From: Pseudothioglobus sp905182815
Lineage (GTDB): Bacteria > Pseudomonadota > Gammaproteobacteria > PS1 > Pseudothioglobaceae
DNA: 64,000 bases
Direction of reading: 5' to 3'
Assembly (NCBI RefSeq): GCF_048087625.1
Contig: NZ_CP159805.1
Location: 806,001 to 870,000, forward strand
A program made the translations under genes and the position numbers. The notes under the pieces are model-generated. The model made no database searches, was not told where the DNA came from, and saw only the letters and a list, made by a program, of their open reading frames with translations. Position 1 is the stretch's first letter. Every line of letters begins with the position of its first letter. This document shows positions 1 through 9,316 of the stretch, piece by piece.

Positions 1-410
1 GTTCTGACTTTGTATGTGTTCGCTTCCCAGGAACTCAAGGTTCTGTAACTTTCAACTCTGATCAGTTCGCTATGTTCAGTGGTGCTGGAAGTTCAGCTGC
101 ACAAGAAGCTATGGCTTCTTCTGTAATGAACCCTGTTTTCCAATCAGCATTTAACGTTGTTAAGGGTTCAGTACCTGCGCGTACTGATGTTCCTGACATG
201 ATGTTTGATCATTGTGGAAAGAAAGGTATGGCAGATCTAGCAGCAGCTAACGCAGCTGGAAGCTTGTTTGGTTCAATGGCGCACGGTCACACTGTCCGTC
301 CTGCGATTCAATCAGCTATTGTTGACGTTGTTTCAGCTCATTTTAACGGTGAGTTTTCAGCTGAAGAGGCTGCAGAAGAAATGGTTGCAGCAGTTGCGGC
401 AGCAAGATAA
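1..410 (+). CDS. Sugar ABC transporter substrate-binding protein, C-terminal part
   Basis: The window opens inside this gene; reading from base 3 gives about 135 residues ending at TAA 408-410, with no start in view. The visible part has the look of a periplasmic sugar-binding protein C-terminus (extracytoplasmic solute-binding family 1): an FPGTQGS turn, a DVPDM segment and a long Ala/Glu-rich final helix. The function is supported mainly by the two permeases and ATPase that follow. A perfect hairpin with a T-run separates it from the first permease, which fits the usual need for more binding protein than membrane subunits. The sugar cannot be read from this fragment; glucose or mannose is likely given gnd, zwf, pgl and glk downstream. 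Confidence 0.8.
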   Translation, partial: SDFVCVRFPGTQGSVTFNSDQFAMFSGAGSSAAQEAMASSVMNPVFQSAFNVVKGSVPARTDVPDMMFDHCGKKGMADLAAANAAGSLFGSMAHGHTVRPAIQSAIVDVVSAHFNGEFSAEEAAEEMVAAVAAAR

Positions 411-460
411 ATTAAATATCATCTAAACTTGCTTTAGATTTTTATTAAATTTGTTTATTT

Positions 461-497
461 ATAGTTGGCGAATTTATAGTTCGCCAACTATTTTTTT
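461..497 (+). terminator. Intrinsic terminator or attenuator after the binding-protein gene
   Basis: A perfect 12-bp stem (461-472 with 480-491) around a 7-base loop runs directly into seven Ts. It lies between the binding-protein gene and the permease genes, so it probably terminates part of the transcription and keeps permease expression lower than that of the binding protein. Confidence 0.8.
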
Positions 498-514
498 GAT
501 TAGAATTGTATTAA

Positions 515-1390
515 ATGAAAAATTATCTCCAACTTTTACTACCTAAAATTGTTTTAGCGCCAAGTTTTTTCCTTATTCTTGTTTTTGTGTATGGGTTTAT
601 TATATATACGGGATATTTGTCGCTTACAGATTCGCGCATGTTGCCAACTTATGAGTACATGGGGTGGAGCAACTATACTAAACTTTTTGGACTAAGACAT
701 TGGAAAATTGCAGTAAATAACCTAGCAATTTTTGGAATTTTATATATATTAATCTGTACAGTGCTCGGTCTTTTCTTAGCCATCTTATTAGATCAAAAAA
801 TTAGAGCAGAAGGCCTGCTTCGACCTATTTTTCTTTATCCAATGGCGTTATCTTTTATTGTTACTGGAACTGCATGGAAGTGGTTTTTAGACCCTGGGAT
901 AGGTCTTGAGCATATTATGCATCAGTGGGGGTGGGAGAGTTTTGAATTCGACTGGATTAAAAATCGAACCTTTGCAATTTATACAGTAGTTATTGCTGCA
1001 GTATGGCAAAGCTCGGGCTTTGTTATGGCAATGTTTCTTGCTGGATTAAGAGGCATTGATGGTGAGATAATGAAGGCTGCTCAAATTGATGGAGCGTCCG
1101 GTTTTCGTATGTATAGACGTATAATTATTCCCTTGCTCCGACCAGCATTTTTATCAGCTTTTGTAATACTCGCGCATTTATCTATTAAAGCATACGATTT
1201 GGTTATTGCTTTAACAAATGGTGGCCCTGGAAGGGCGACTGAGGTGCCAGCAACATTTATGTACTCTTACACCTTTTCTAGGAATCAGATGGGTATTGGA
1301 GCAACCTCTGCAATGATTATGCTTCTTATGATTTTTTCTATCATTATTCCTTACCTTTATAGTGAGCTAAGAAGTGAGAAGTCATCATGA
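515..1390 (+). CDS. Sugar ABC transporter permease, MalF/UgpA type
   Basis: Integral membrane subunit of a carbohydrate importer (CUT1-type) in the inner membrane. The 291-residue protein has about six hydrophobic segments and a cytoplasmic EAA loop at about residues 188-211 (AAQIDGASGFRMYRRIIIPL), the docking site for the ATPase. It lacks the long extra N-terminal region of E. coli MalF, as usual for compact sugar permeases. Its stop overlaps the start of the next permease by 4 bases (ATGA), which implies translational coupling. The two permeases should form the heterodimeric pore. Confidence 0.9.
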   Translation: MKNYLQLLLPKIVLAPSFFLILVFVYGFIIYTGYLSLTDSRMLPTYEYMGWSNYTKLFGLRHWKIAVNNLAIFGILYILICTVLGLFLAILLDQKIRAEGLLRPIFLYPMALSFIVTGTAWKWFLDPGIGLEHIMHQWGWESFEFDWIKNRTFAIYTVVIAAVWQSSGFVMAMFLAGLRGIDGEIMKAAQIDGASGFRMYRRIIIPLLRPAFLSAFVILAHLSIKAYDLVIALTNGGPGRATEVPATFMYSYTFSRNQMGIGATSAMIMLLMIFSIIIPYLYSELRSEKSS

Positions 1391-2268
1391 ATATAATTCC
1401 TACTAAAAACACTAAGGATAGTATCAAAATTTCTCGAGTATTTATTTATCTAATTTTGATTATATTTGCAATTTATTATTTACTTCCTCTATATGTAATG
1501 CTTACAAACTCCTTGAAGCCACTAGAGGAAATTCGCTCTGGGGGGATGCTTAATCTTCCTGAAGTGTGGACTCTAGATCCATGGCGATCAGCTTGGTCAA
1601 CTGCTCAAATTGGTGTTGATCCTAGTGGACTTAAGCCTTATTTTTGGAATTCAATTTCTATGGTCATACCAGCAGTAATGTTAACTGCAATACTGGGCGC
1701 CATGAATGGCTATGTTTTGACTAAATGGCAATTTAAAGGTCATGGAATTGTCTTTGGGCTGCTTTTGTTATCGTGCTTTATCCCGTTTCAAATTGTGTTA
1801 ATTCCGATGGCAAAAATGCTGGGTATTTTAGGAATGGCCGGAACAACGTCAGGATTAGTATTTGTTCATTTGGTTTATGGGCTAGGCTTTACAACTTTAT
1901 TTTTTAGAAATTATTATGCAGCATTTCCTACTGAAATAATAAAGGCTGCACAAATCGATGGGGCAGGATTCTTCAGAATTTTTTGGCGTGTTTTACTTCC
2001 AAGCTCAGGTCCAATTATAGTGGTGACTGTGATTTGGCAGTTTACCAACATTTGGAATGATTTTTTATTTGGCGCTTCTTTTGCAGACTTTGATTCAATA
2101 CCAATGACTGTGGCTCTAAATAACCTTGTTAATTCTTCTCAAGGGGTTAAAGAATACAACGTACATTTTGCAGGGGCAATTCTAGCTGCTCTTCCAACAT
2201 TAGTAGTTTATATCGTCTCTGGGCGATATTTTGTGAGAGGTTTAATGGCAGGTGCTGTTAAAGGTTGA
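1387..2268 (+). CDS. Sugar ABC transporter permease, MalG/UgpE type
   Basis: Second pore subunit, 293 residues with about six membrane segments. The EAA loop is near residues 186-208 (KAAQIDGAGFFRIFWRVLLP), followed by the conserved IWNDFLF segment common in this family. The start overlaps the upstream stop as ATGA. It is followed by the ATPase gene after a 49-base gap. Together with the upstream permease, binding protein and ATPase it completes a sugar importer. Confidence 0.9.
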   Translation: MNIIPTKNTKDSIKISRVFIYLILIIFAIYYLLPLYVMLTNSLKPLEEIRSGGMLNLPEVWTLDPWRSAWSTAQIGVDPSGLKPYFWNSISMVIPAVMLTAILGAMNGYVLTKWQFKGHGIVFGLLLLSCFIPFQIVLIPMAKMLGILGMAGTTSGLVFVHLVYGLGFTTLFFRNYYAAFPTEIIKAAQIDGAGFFRIFWRVLLPSSGPIIVVTVIWQFTNIWNDFLFGASFADFDSIPMTVALNNLVNSSQGVKEYNVHFAGAILAALPTLVVYIVSGRYFVRGLMAGAVKG

Positions 2269-2317
2269 TTTATTCATTTATTCATTTATTTATAATTATC
2301 AGTTAAGGGTTTTAAGT

Positions 2318-3424
2318 ATGGCAACAGTAAAAATTACTAATTTACATAAAAGTTATGGCTCTGTAGAAGTATTAAAAGGAATAAACCTTTTTATTGAAGA
2401 TGGAGGTTTTTTGGTTTTAGTTGGCCCGTCAGGTTGCGGCAAATCAACTCTCCTTAATACTATTGCTGGCTTAGAAGAGATAACAAGTGGTGAAATTGAA
2501 ATTGGAGAGAACTCTGTTGCTGGGCTTCACCCTTCAAAGCGGAATATTGCTATGGTCTTTCAATCTTATGCCTTATACCCAAATATGACTGTTTCACAAA
2601 ACATTAGCTTTGGAATGGAAATGAAGGGCGTAAAAAAACCTGAAAGAGAGCAAGCAGTTAATAAAGTTGCTGAAACGCTTCAAATTAGTGAATTACTTAA
2701 TCGTAAGCCAGGTCAATTATCTGGAGGCCAAAGACAACGCGTCGCAATGGGCCGCGCTATTGTTCGTGAGCCTGAGGTTTTTTTATTTGATGAGCCACTT
2801 TCAAACCTCGATGCTAAGCTTCGGATTGATATGAGAACAGAAATTAAACGTCTTCATAAAAGACTAGGCTCGACAATTATTTATGTTACTCATGATCAAA
2901 TTGAGGCTATGACTTTGGCTACAAAAATTGCTGTTTTAAAGGATGGATGTATTCAGCAATTTGATACCCCATATGAAATATACAATAACCCAAATAATAT
3001 GTTTGTTGCAAATTTTATGGGAGCTCCTGCAATGAATTTGATAGAAGGAAGAATTGCTAAAAATAAAAAAAATGTAGAATTTGAAATGAAAAATAGTAAA
3101 GGCGAAACTATTTGTTTGCCAATTCATGGAATAAACGATATTGAGCAATATATTGATAAAACTGTTATTTGTGGTATTCGACCAGAATCAATAAATGACC
3201 TTGATCCATCCTTGAATAAGAGCTCAGTAGAAAGAGAGGTAGTTGTGGATGTTGTTGAGCCAGCAGGCTCAGATACTTTTGCTGTGGTTGAGCTTGGTGA
3301 AAAACAAATAGTTGCACGGCTGAATGGAAACTCTAAAGTTTTAGGCGGTGAGAAAGTTAAATTAACTTTTGATTTATCTCAAACTGTTTTCTTTGATAGT
3401 GAAACTGAAGATCGAATTAGATAA
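2318..3424 (+). CDS. Sugar ABC transporter ATP-binding protein, MalK/UgpC type
   Basis: Cytoplasmic ATPase that powers the importer. Walker A GPSGCGKST at about residues 37-45, signature LSGGQRQR near 134, Walker B VFLFDEP near 155, and H-loop THD near 191 are all intact. The C-terminal 120 residues match the MalK-type OB/TOBE regulatory region (GIRPE motif). I start it at ATG 2318, beginning MATVKI, rather than the upstream in-frame GTG at 2252, because the family starts there and the extension is hydrophobic and overlaps the permease. Length 368 residues is typical. Confidence 0.92.
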   Translation: MATVKITNLHKSYGSVEVLKGINLFIEDGGFLVLVGPSGCGKSTLLNTIAGLEEITSGEIEIGENSVAGLHPSKRNIAMVFQSYALYPNMTVSQNISFGMEMKGVKKPEREQAVNKVAETLQISELLNRKPGQLSGGQRQRVAMGRAIVREPEVFLFDEPLSNLDAKLRIDMRTEIKRLHKRLGSTIIYVTHDQIEAMTLATKIAVLKDGCIQQFDTPYEIYNNPNNMFVANFMGAPAMNLIEGRIAKNKKNVEFEMKNSKGETICLPIHGINDIEQYIDKTVICGIRPESINDLDPSLNKSSVEREVVVDVVEPAGSDTFAVVELGEKQIVARLNGNSKVLGGEKVKLTFDLSQTVFFDSETEDRIR

Positions 3425-3428
3425 AATT

Positions 3429-4289
3429 ATGTATCAAAAACTCTCAAAATCTGGCACTGATATCCCATCTTTAGGTTTGGGAACTTGGGACCTTAAGCAA
3501 GGTGAATGCTCAAGAGTTGTCTCAGAGGCATTGGACTTAGGTTATCGTCATATTGACGCTGCAGCAATGTATGAAAATGAATCTGAAGTGGGTACTGGAA
3601 TCATTGACTCGAGAGTTGATAGAGCTGAGTTGTTTTTAGCAACAAAAATTAATACTCTGGGTTGGACTCCTTCAGGAGGGCAAGGACCTCAACTAAAAAA
3701 TAAAAATATTATTAAATCACTTGAAAAGAGCCTTGAAGATTTAAAGACTGATTATGTTGATTTATTACTAATACATTGGCCAAAATTTGAAACAAATTTA
3801 GGAGACATGCTTGAAATAATGTATGAAATTAAAGCGAGTCAAAAAGCAACAGAAATCGGCGTTGCAAATTTCAATTCCAACTTATTAAATGAATGTGTAA
3901 ATCTCGGCTTTAATGATCTCTTTTGCAATCAGGTGGAGTATCACCCATTTCTCTCGCAATCTAAGCTTCTTGATACAATGAAGAACTTAGATATTATTCC
4001 AGTTGCTTATTGCCCAATATGCCGTGGTGATGTTGCCAAAGATGATGTAATTATTAATTTATCAGAAAAATATAGCAAGACTCCTGCGCAAATTGCATTA
4101 AGGTGGATTGTTCAGCAAAATGCAGTTGCAATCCCAAAGACTGCAAACCTAGAGAGATTAAAAGAGAATAGCAACATTTATGACTTTAATCTTGATGAAG
4201 GTGATATGGAGCAAATTTTTGGTTTGCAGAGGAACCAAAGACTCGTACCAAATCTTGAATCTAACGAATCACTGTATCCTTGGGACTAG
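3429..4289 (+). CDS. Aldo/keto reductase
   Basis: NADPH-dependent oxidoreductase of the AKR superfamily, 286 residues. The N-terminal GLGTWDL segment, the D/Y pair in IDAAAMYENE, the catalytic Lys in ATKI and the His in LLIHWP reproduce the D-Y-K-H tetrad. The C-terminal half has the NADP-binding IPKT region. ATG 3429 is 4 bases past the ATPase stop and 6 bases before gnd. Placement between a sugar importer and gnd suggests sugar aldehyde or lactone chemistry, but the substrate cannot be read from the sequence. Confidence 0.85.
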   Translation: MYQKLSKSGTDIPSLGLGTWDLKQGECSRVVSEALDLGYRHIDAAAMYENESEVGTGIIDSRVDRAELFLATKINTLGWTPSGGQGPQLKNKNIIKSLEKSLEDLKTDYVDLLLIHWPKFETNLGDMLEIMYEIKASQKATEIGVANFNSNLLNECVNLGFNDLFCNQVEYHPFLSQSKLLDTMKNLDIIPVAYCPICRGDVAKDDVIINLSEKYSKTPAQIALRWIVQQNAVAIPKTANLERLKENSNIYDFNLDEGDMEQIFGLQRNQRLVPNLESNESLYPWD

Positions 4290-4295
4290 ATTATT

Positions 4296-5723
4296 ATGAG
4301 TGAGAATTTGTCAGATATTGGCCTAATTGGTTTGGGCGTTATGGGCTCAAGTCTAGCTTTAAACATTGAGAGAAATGGTTATAGAATCTCTGTGCACAAT
4401 CGCACAACTCCTCAAATAGATAATTTAATCAACAATAGATCAAAGAGTAATAATATTATTGGTTTCGCTAATCTTGAGGAGTTTGTAAGTTCAATTAAAA
4501 AGCCTCGTAAAATTATGCTAATGGTTGTTGCAGGCCCAGTTGTTGATGATTACATTAATAAACTTATGCCTCTTATCGACAAAGGCGATATTATTATTGA
4601 TGGTGGTAACTCTCATTACCCCGACACTATCAGAAGAACTAAAGAGCTAGAAGAGAAGGGCTTTCAATTTATTGGTGCTGGCATCTCTGGAGGCGAAGAG
4701 GGTGCTTTAAAGGGTCCTTCAATTATGCCAGGAGGCTCAGTATCTGCTTGGCCTGAAGTAAGAGGTATATTTCAAGCAATATCAGCCAAGGTTGAGGGTA
4801 AAGAGCCTTGTTGTGACTGGATAGGTGAAGATGGCTCTGGCCACTTTGTAAAAATGGTCCATAACGGCATTGAGTATGGTGATATGCAGCTTATTTGTGA
4901 AGCGTACCAAATCATGAAAGATGTCTTGGATATGTCGAACGATGAAATGCATCAAGTATTCAAAAAGTGGAACGAAGGTGAGCTTAGTAGTTATCTGATC
5001 GAAATCACTGCAGACATTGTTAAATTTAAAGATAAAGACGGGACTTATCTTGTTGATAATATTTTAGATGCAGCAGGTCAAAAAGGAACCGGTAAGTGGA
5101 CTGCAACGGTTGCCCTTGAGCTTGGGACTCCTCTTACACTAATTGGAGAGGCAGTATTTTCAAGATACCTTTCATCCATTAAGCAGGAGCGCGTCGAGGC
5201 ATCAAAGTTGTTAAGTGGCCCAAGCCATGCTTTTGAAGGCAACAAGGAGCAAGTCCTCAACGATATTCATGACGCACTATATGCTTCAAAGATTGTTTCT
5301 TATGCCCAAGGATATGCCTTACTAACAAAGGCAGCTAAAGAATTTAATTGGAATTTAAATTACGGCGGCATCGCGCTTATGTGGCGTGGAGGCTGCATCA
5401 TTCGCTCGGCCTTTTTAACTAAAATAAAAGATGCGTATGATGCTAATTCTGAGCTGCAAAACTTATTATTAGATCCTTTTTTCATAGATAAGATCAATAA
5501 ATCTCAAGATGGCTGGCGCCGAGTTTGCTCATTAGCAATTAGTCATGGCGTGCCAATACCTGCAATGACCTCCTCTCTGTCATATTTTGACGGTTATAGA
5601 ACAGAGAGGCTGCCAGCAAACTTGCTTCAAGCTCAGCGCGATTATTTCGGTGCTCACACCTATGAGCGGCTAGATGCAAAAAAAGGTGAATTTTTTCATA
5701 CTAAGTGGATCAATGGCGATTAA
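4296..5723 (+). CDS. gnd: 6-phosphogluconate dehydrogenase, decarboxylating
   Basis: Converts 6-phosphogluconate to ribulose 5-phosphate and CO2 with reduction of NADP. The 475-residue length is that of the long Gnd form. Visible motifs are the Rossmann loop GLGVMGSS at about residues 12-19, GGNSHY, the substrate loop GISGGEEGALKGPS, and KMVHNGIEYGDMQ with the catalytic Lys. The C-terminal IKQERVEAS and the final helical tail are also family features. It sits directly before zwf with a 2-base gap, giving the oxidative pentose phosphate branch within the sugar uptake operon. Confidence 0.96.
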   Translation: MSENLSDIGLIGLGVMGSSLALNIERNGYRISVHNRTTPQIDNLINNRSKSNNIIGFANLEEFVSSIKKPRKIMLMVVAGPVVDDYINKLMPLIDKGDIIIDGGNSHYPDTIRRTKELEEKGFQFIGAGISGGEEGALKGPSIMPGGSVSAWPEVRGIFQAISAKVEGKEPCCDWIGEDGSGHFVKMVHNGIEYGDMQLICEAYQIMKDVLDMSNDEMHQVFKKWNEGELSSYLIEITADIVKFKDKDGTYLVDNILDAAGQKGTGKWTATVALELGTPLTLIGEAVFSRYLSSIKQERVEASKLLSGPSHAFEGNKEQVLNDIHDALYASKIVSYAQGYALLTKAAKEFNWNLNYGGIALMWRGGCIIRSAFLTKIKDAYDANSELQNLLLDPFFIDKINKSQDGWRRVCSLAISHGVPIPAMTSSLSYFDGYRTERLPANLLQAQRDYFGAHTYERLDAKKGEFFHTKWINGD

Positions 5724-5725
5724 TT

Positions 5726-7189
5726 ATGAAGCCTGAAGCTGCTATAAAAATTAAAAGCTTTGTGCTTTTTGGGGCCCTAGGGGACCTATCTATTCGTAAG
5801 TTAATACCTGCCTGGTATTATCTAGAGCGCGACCATAAGCTTGATGATGGTTTACAGATTTTAGGTGTTGGAAGGCAAGAGCTAACGAAGTCTCAGTTCA
5901 AAGAAAAAGTAAACGATGCTCTGAGCACTAATGTATCAGATGAGTACTTAGACGATGATATTATTTCTAAGCTTTTGAATCGCATTGATTTCTGTTGCTG
6001 TGATCTTCAGAATCCTAATAGTTACCAAGTGCTAAGCTCAAGTCTTAAGAATTGGAGTAAGCCAGTCGCTTACTATTTAGCAATATCCCCAAAGCTTTTT
6101 GAAAGTGTTTTTGATGGCCTAAATAGCGAGCAAATAATAACCAGTTCATGCAGAATTATTGTTGAGAAACCTATTGGATATGATCTTGAGTCTTCTAAGG
6201 ACATTAATGCCAAACTTTTAAAGCACTTTAATGAGTCTCAAATTTATCGAATTGATCACTATCTAGGAAAAGAAACAGTGCAAAACCTTATCACTCTTCG
6301 GTTTGCAAATTCATTGTTTTCAAGTCAATGGAACAGTAAGGGTATTGATTATATTGAGATAACTGCCGCAGAATCTGTTGGTATTGAGGACCGTTGGGGT
6401 TATTTTGATGGAATGGGGCAGCTAAGAGATATGGTGCAAAGCCATCTTCTTCAGTTGCTATGCCTGATAACAATGGAGCCACCCAACCGCCTTAATGATC
6501 AGAGCATTCGCTCAGAGAAGGTTAAGGTTCTTGAAGCATTAAAACCAATTAATAAGGAAGGGATTGAGTCGAATTTTGTTTCTGCGCAATATACCGATGG
6601 TAAAAATAAACTTGCCTATATTGATGAAGAGGGTGCAGACGTAACAAGTGATACTGAGACTTTTGTAAGTATTAAGGCAGAAATACAGAACTGGCGATGG
6701 AAAGGGGTTCCTTTCTACTTAAGAACTGGCAAAAGAATGAGTAGTAAAATGACGCAAATTGTTATTCATTTTAAATCTGATGGGCACTATATTTTTGATC
6801 AAGACAGTGAAAGTTTAAAAGGTAACACTTTGATTATCAGTTTGCATCCTTCTGAAAGTATCTCTTTGCAGGTTTTTACTAAGCCCCACGGCGTTGACAA
6901 GCACTCAACTTTAAGATCTGATCCTATGAGCCTAGATTTTATAAAAACTCAAAAACTACTCAATATTCCAAGCGGTTATCAAAGCCTCTTGATGGATATT
7001 CTAAATGGTAATCAGAGTTTATTTCTCTGTAAGGAAGAGGTTGAGCTTGCCTGGCAGTGGTGTGATAACGCTTTAGAGACTTATAAAAAATCAAATCAAG
7101 AGCTGTATTTCTATCCTGCAGGAACTAATGGACCTAAGGAGAGTGAGCAACTTATTCAGAGCAATGGACATGAATGGCATGAGGAGTAG
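5726..7189 (+). CDS. zwf: Glucose-6-phosphate 1-dehydrogenase
   Basis: Oxidises glucose 6-phosphate to 6-phosphogluconolactone. The coenzyme loop GALGDLSIRKL near residue 13, the EKPIGYD motif and the active-site signature RIDHYLGKE are intact. Length 487 residues is normal. ATG 5726 is preferred over an upstream GTG at 5705 that would overlap gnd and add seven residues before the family start. The 3' end overlaps the start of pgl, so the three enzymes are probably coupled. Confidence 0.96.
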   Translation: MKPEAAIKIKSFVLFGALGDLSIRKLIPAWYYLERDHKLDDGLQILGVGRQELTKSQFKEKVNDALSTNVSDEYLDDDIISKLLNRIDFCCCDLQNPNSYQVLSSSLKNWSKPVAYYLAISPKLFESVFDGLNSEQIITSSCRIIVEKPIGYDLESSKDINAKLLKHFNESQIYRIDHYLGKETVQNLITLRFANSLFSSQWNSKGIDYIEITAAESVGIEDRWGYFDGMGQLRDMVQSHLLQLLCLITMEPPNRLNDQSIRSEKVKVLEALKPINKEGIESNFVSAQYTDGKNKLAYIDEEGADVTSDTETFVSIKAEIQNWRWKGVPFYLRTGKRMSSKMTQIVIHFKSDGHYIFDQDSESLKGNTLIISLHPSESISLQVFTKPHGVDKHSTLRSDPMSLDFIKTQKLLNIPSGYQSLLMDILNGNQSLFLCKEEVELAWQWCDNALETYKKSNQELYFYPAGTNGPKESEQLIQSNGHEWHEE

Positions 7190-7898
7190 TAAAACTTATT
7201 ATTTGCCCGATTCTGTTGACTTTTATAGTACAAATAATAGTGAATCATTGGCATTAGACTTATCTCAAATTATTGGTGAAATTTTAGCTGAAGCAATCAA
7301 AAAAAGAGGTCGTGCAAGTATTGCTGTTTCTGGAGGAGTTACCCCCATCCCTCTTTTTAAAGAGTTTTCGTTATTGAATATTGATTGGAAAAAAGTAGAT
7401 TTAACTTTAGTTGATGATCGATGGGTTGACCCTAAGAATACTGATAGTAATGAATTGCTTGTGAAAACGCATCTTATAAAAAATAAAGCATCCAAGGTCA
7501 ATTTTATTCCACTTAAAAATGACTCCAAAACAGCTAAAGATGGTCAAAAAAATAGTGAAGAAATGTTAAAAAATATCACGCTTCCTTTTGACGTTATTGT
7601 ATTAGGTATGGGCTCTGATGGACATACTGCATCTCTTTTTCCTTGCTCAGATGAGCTTTCTGAGGCGATGAATCTAAATAATTTAAACTGCTTGATTTCA
7701 ACTTCTCCAAAAACCGCACCTTATGAGCGCTTAAGCCTTACTGCAAGGGTGATTATTGATGCTAAAAATGTTTTTCTACATCTGAACGGATCTAGCAAGC
7801 TCCACACACTAGAAAGCGCAATGGAGTATAAAGACTCAAGCAAAATGCCAATCTATACTTTTTTAGAAAATGGACTTAGCATTTACTGGAGTCCTTAA
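7170..7898 (+). CDS. pgl: 6-phosphogluconolactonase
   Basis: Hydrolyses 6-phosphogluconolactone, the product of Zwf. Family motifs are SGGVTP, DDRWV and GMGSDGHTASLFP, all expected of the DevB/Pgl type. The start is uncertain: in-frame ATGs lie at 7128, 7164, 7170 and 7179, all inside the end of zwf; I use 7170 because the family region begins shortly after. About 242 residues. It completes glucose 6-phosphate to ribulose 5-phosphate in three adjacent overlapping genes. Confidence 0.9.
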   Translation: MNGMRSSKTYYLPDSVDFYSTNNSESLALDLSQIIGEILAEAIKKRGRASIAVSGGVTPIPLFKEFSLLNIDWKKVDLTLVDDRWVDPKNTDSNELLVKTHLIKNKASKVNFIPLKNDSKTAKDGQKNSEEMLKNITLPFDVIVLGMGSDGHTASLFPCSDELSEAMNLNNLNCLISTSPKTAPYERLSLTARVIIDAKNVFLHLNGSSKLHTLESAMEYKDSSKMPIYTFLENGLSIYWSP

Positions 7899-7993
7899 AT
7901 AATTTTATTTTAAGTTGTCTGCCATAATGCACTTTATTTTTTGAAAAAGCAATGGATAATAAAGTTCTTTATAATTAAATTTAAAATTCACTT

Positions 7994-8329
7994 ATGAAAA
8001 TTAATAATATTGACGGCGAAGTAGTTAAAGATAATGAAACTTATATTCTTAAGGATAACACCTCACTAAATAACTTTGTAATAAGCTCAACAACGCTTCA
8101 TGCTGGTAAATCAACAAAAGGCCACAGCCATGCTGGCAAAGAAGAGGTTTACATGATTATGAGTGGAAGCGGAAAAATGGATCTCGACGACAAGACTATA
8201 TTAATCGAGAGTGGCGATATGGTTCTGATTGAGGATGGCGTTTTTCATCGAGTTCATAATTTGGGCGAAGTCGATTTATATATGGTTTGTATATTTGATG
8301 GAGAGCGGGAAAATGTTTATAAATCCTAA
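7994..8329 (+). CDS. Small cupin-domain protein
   Basis: A 111-residue single-domain cupin. The two cupin motifs are visible: KGHSHAGKEEVYMIMSGSG with metal-ligand His and Glu residues, and GDMVLIEDGVFHRVHN with the second His. Such proteins include sugar-phosphate isomerases and mannose-6-phosphate-isomerase-like cupins, so a role with the neighbouring sugar genes is plausible but unproven. It lies 95 bases after pgl and 21 bases before the start I propose for glucokinase. Confidence 0.8.
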   Translation: MKINNIDGEVVKDNETYILKDNTSLNNFVISSTTLHAGKSTKGHSHAGKEEVYMIMSGSGKMDLDDKTILIESGDMVLIEDGVFHRVHNLGEVDLYMVCIFDGERENVYKS

Positions 8330-8337
8330 CGATCGCT

Positions 8338-8343
8338 GGAGAG
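8338..8343 (+). promoter_or_regulatory. Ribosome-binding site that points to an ATT start for glk
   Basis: GGAGAG at 8338-8343 lies 7 bases before an ATT at 8351 that is in frame with glucokinase. The only standard alternative, TTG 8372, has no such site and removes residues just before the ATP-binding loop. Confidence 0.55.
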
Positions 8344-8350
8344 TTTAATT

Positions 8351-9310
8351 ATTAGTAATCAGCTTTATAATTTGGTAGGAGATATTGGCGGAACAAATGC
8401 CAGATTTTCTCTCGTTGCTCCAGGTAAGTCTGAGCTGATGAGTATAAAAACGCTTCAGTGCACAAAGTTTGAAACTGTTCAGGAAGCAATTAAGTCTTAT
8501 CTTTCTTCAATTAATAATGTTGAAATTATTTCAGCATGCATAGCCTCTGCAGGAACAACCCACTTAGACATCTTTAAACCAGCAAATAATGATTGGGTTA
8601 TTAATAAGAGTAATGTCTCTTCAGCATTGAATGATATTCAGGTCAATTGGATTAATGACTTTTCAGCGCAAGCCCTTGCAACTACTACACTCAAGGATAA
8701 TGATGTTATTGTTATTAATCAGGGAGCTGTTCAGCCTGAAAGAGTCCGGTTAGTTATTGGCCCTGGAACTGGTTTAGGAACTTGTGGTTTGATTAATTCA
8801 TCTAGCGGGTGGCTACCACTTCCTGCGCAAGGAGGGCATTCAGATTTTGCGCCTAATTCCAACTTAGAGATTGAGATTTGGACTTTATTACAAAAACAAT
8901 TTGGCCATGTTGCGGTTGAGCGAATATTGTCTGGACCAGGTATAGTTAATTTGTATAGAGCTTTATGCCAAATTAATGGAAAGGAAGTCTTATTTAATTC
9001 TCCTTCAGAGATCACTTCTGAAGCAATAAAGTCAAATCCAGACTTAATAGCTAAAAGTACACTTGAGTTATTTTGTCAAATATTTGGCTCAGTCACTGGA
9101 AGTATTGCTTTATCAACAGGCTGCTTGGGCGGTATCTATATTACAAGTGATCTGGTAAGAAACTTTTTAGATTTCTTTATTGATAGTGACTTTTTAAAGA
9201 GCTTTGAAGACAAAGGGCGATTGAAATATTATATGACTGATATTCCAATCTTTATATCAAAAAAAGAAAATATGGGTCTAATTGGAAGCACTTACCAACT
9301 AAACAAGTAA
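8351..9310 (+). CDS. glk: Glucokinase, probably starting at ATT
   Basis: ATP-dependent phosphorylation of glucose in the cytoplasm. Family motifs are GDIGGTNAR (phosphate loop), NDFSAQA, GPGTGLG (adenosine site), LPAQGGHSDFAP and LSGPGIVNLY, as in E. coli Glk. No ATG or GTG exists at the N-terminus. TTG 8372 would start the protein at VGDIGG without a ribosome-binding site, whereas ATT 8351 sits 7 bases after GGAGAG and gives a leader of the length seen before LVGD in E. coli Glk. It feeds Zwf, Pgl and Gnd encoded just upstream. Confidence 0.9.
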   Translation: MSNQLYNLVGDIGGTNARFSLVAPGKSELMSIKTLQCTKFETVQEAIKSYLSSINNVEIISACIASAGTTHLDIFKPANNDWVINKSNVSSALNDIQVNWINDFSAQALATTTLKDNDVIVINQGAVQPERVRLVIGPGTGLGTCGLINSSSGWLPLPAQGGHSDFAPNSNLEIEIWTLLQKQFGHVAVERILSGPGIVNLYRALCQINGKEVLFNSPSEITSEAIKSNPDLIAKSTLELFCQIFGSVTGSIALSTGCLGGIYITSDLVRNFLDFFIDSDFLKSFEDKGRLKYYMTDIPIFISKKENMGLIGSTYQLNK

Positions 9311-9316
9311 AGAGTT

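Noticed and set aside
4296..9310. Entner-Doudoroff operon
   Set aside because: zwf, pgl and glk are present but edd and eda are not in the window; gnd points to the oxidative pentose phosphate route.
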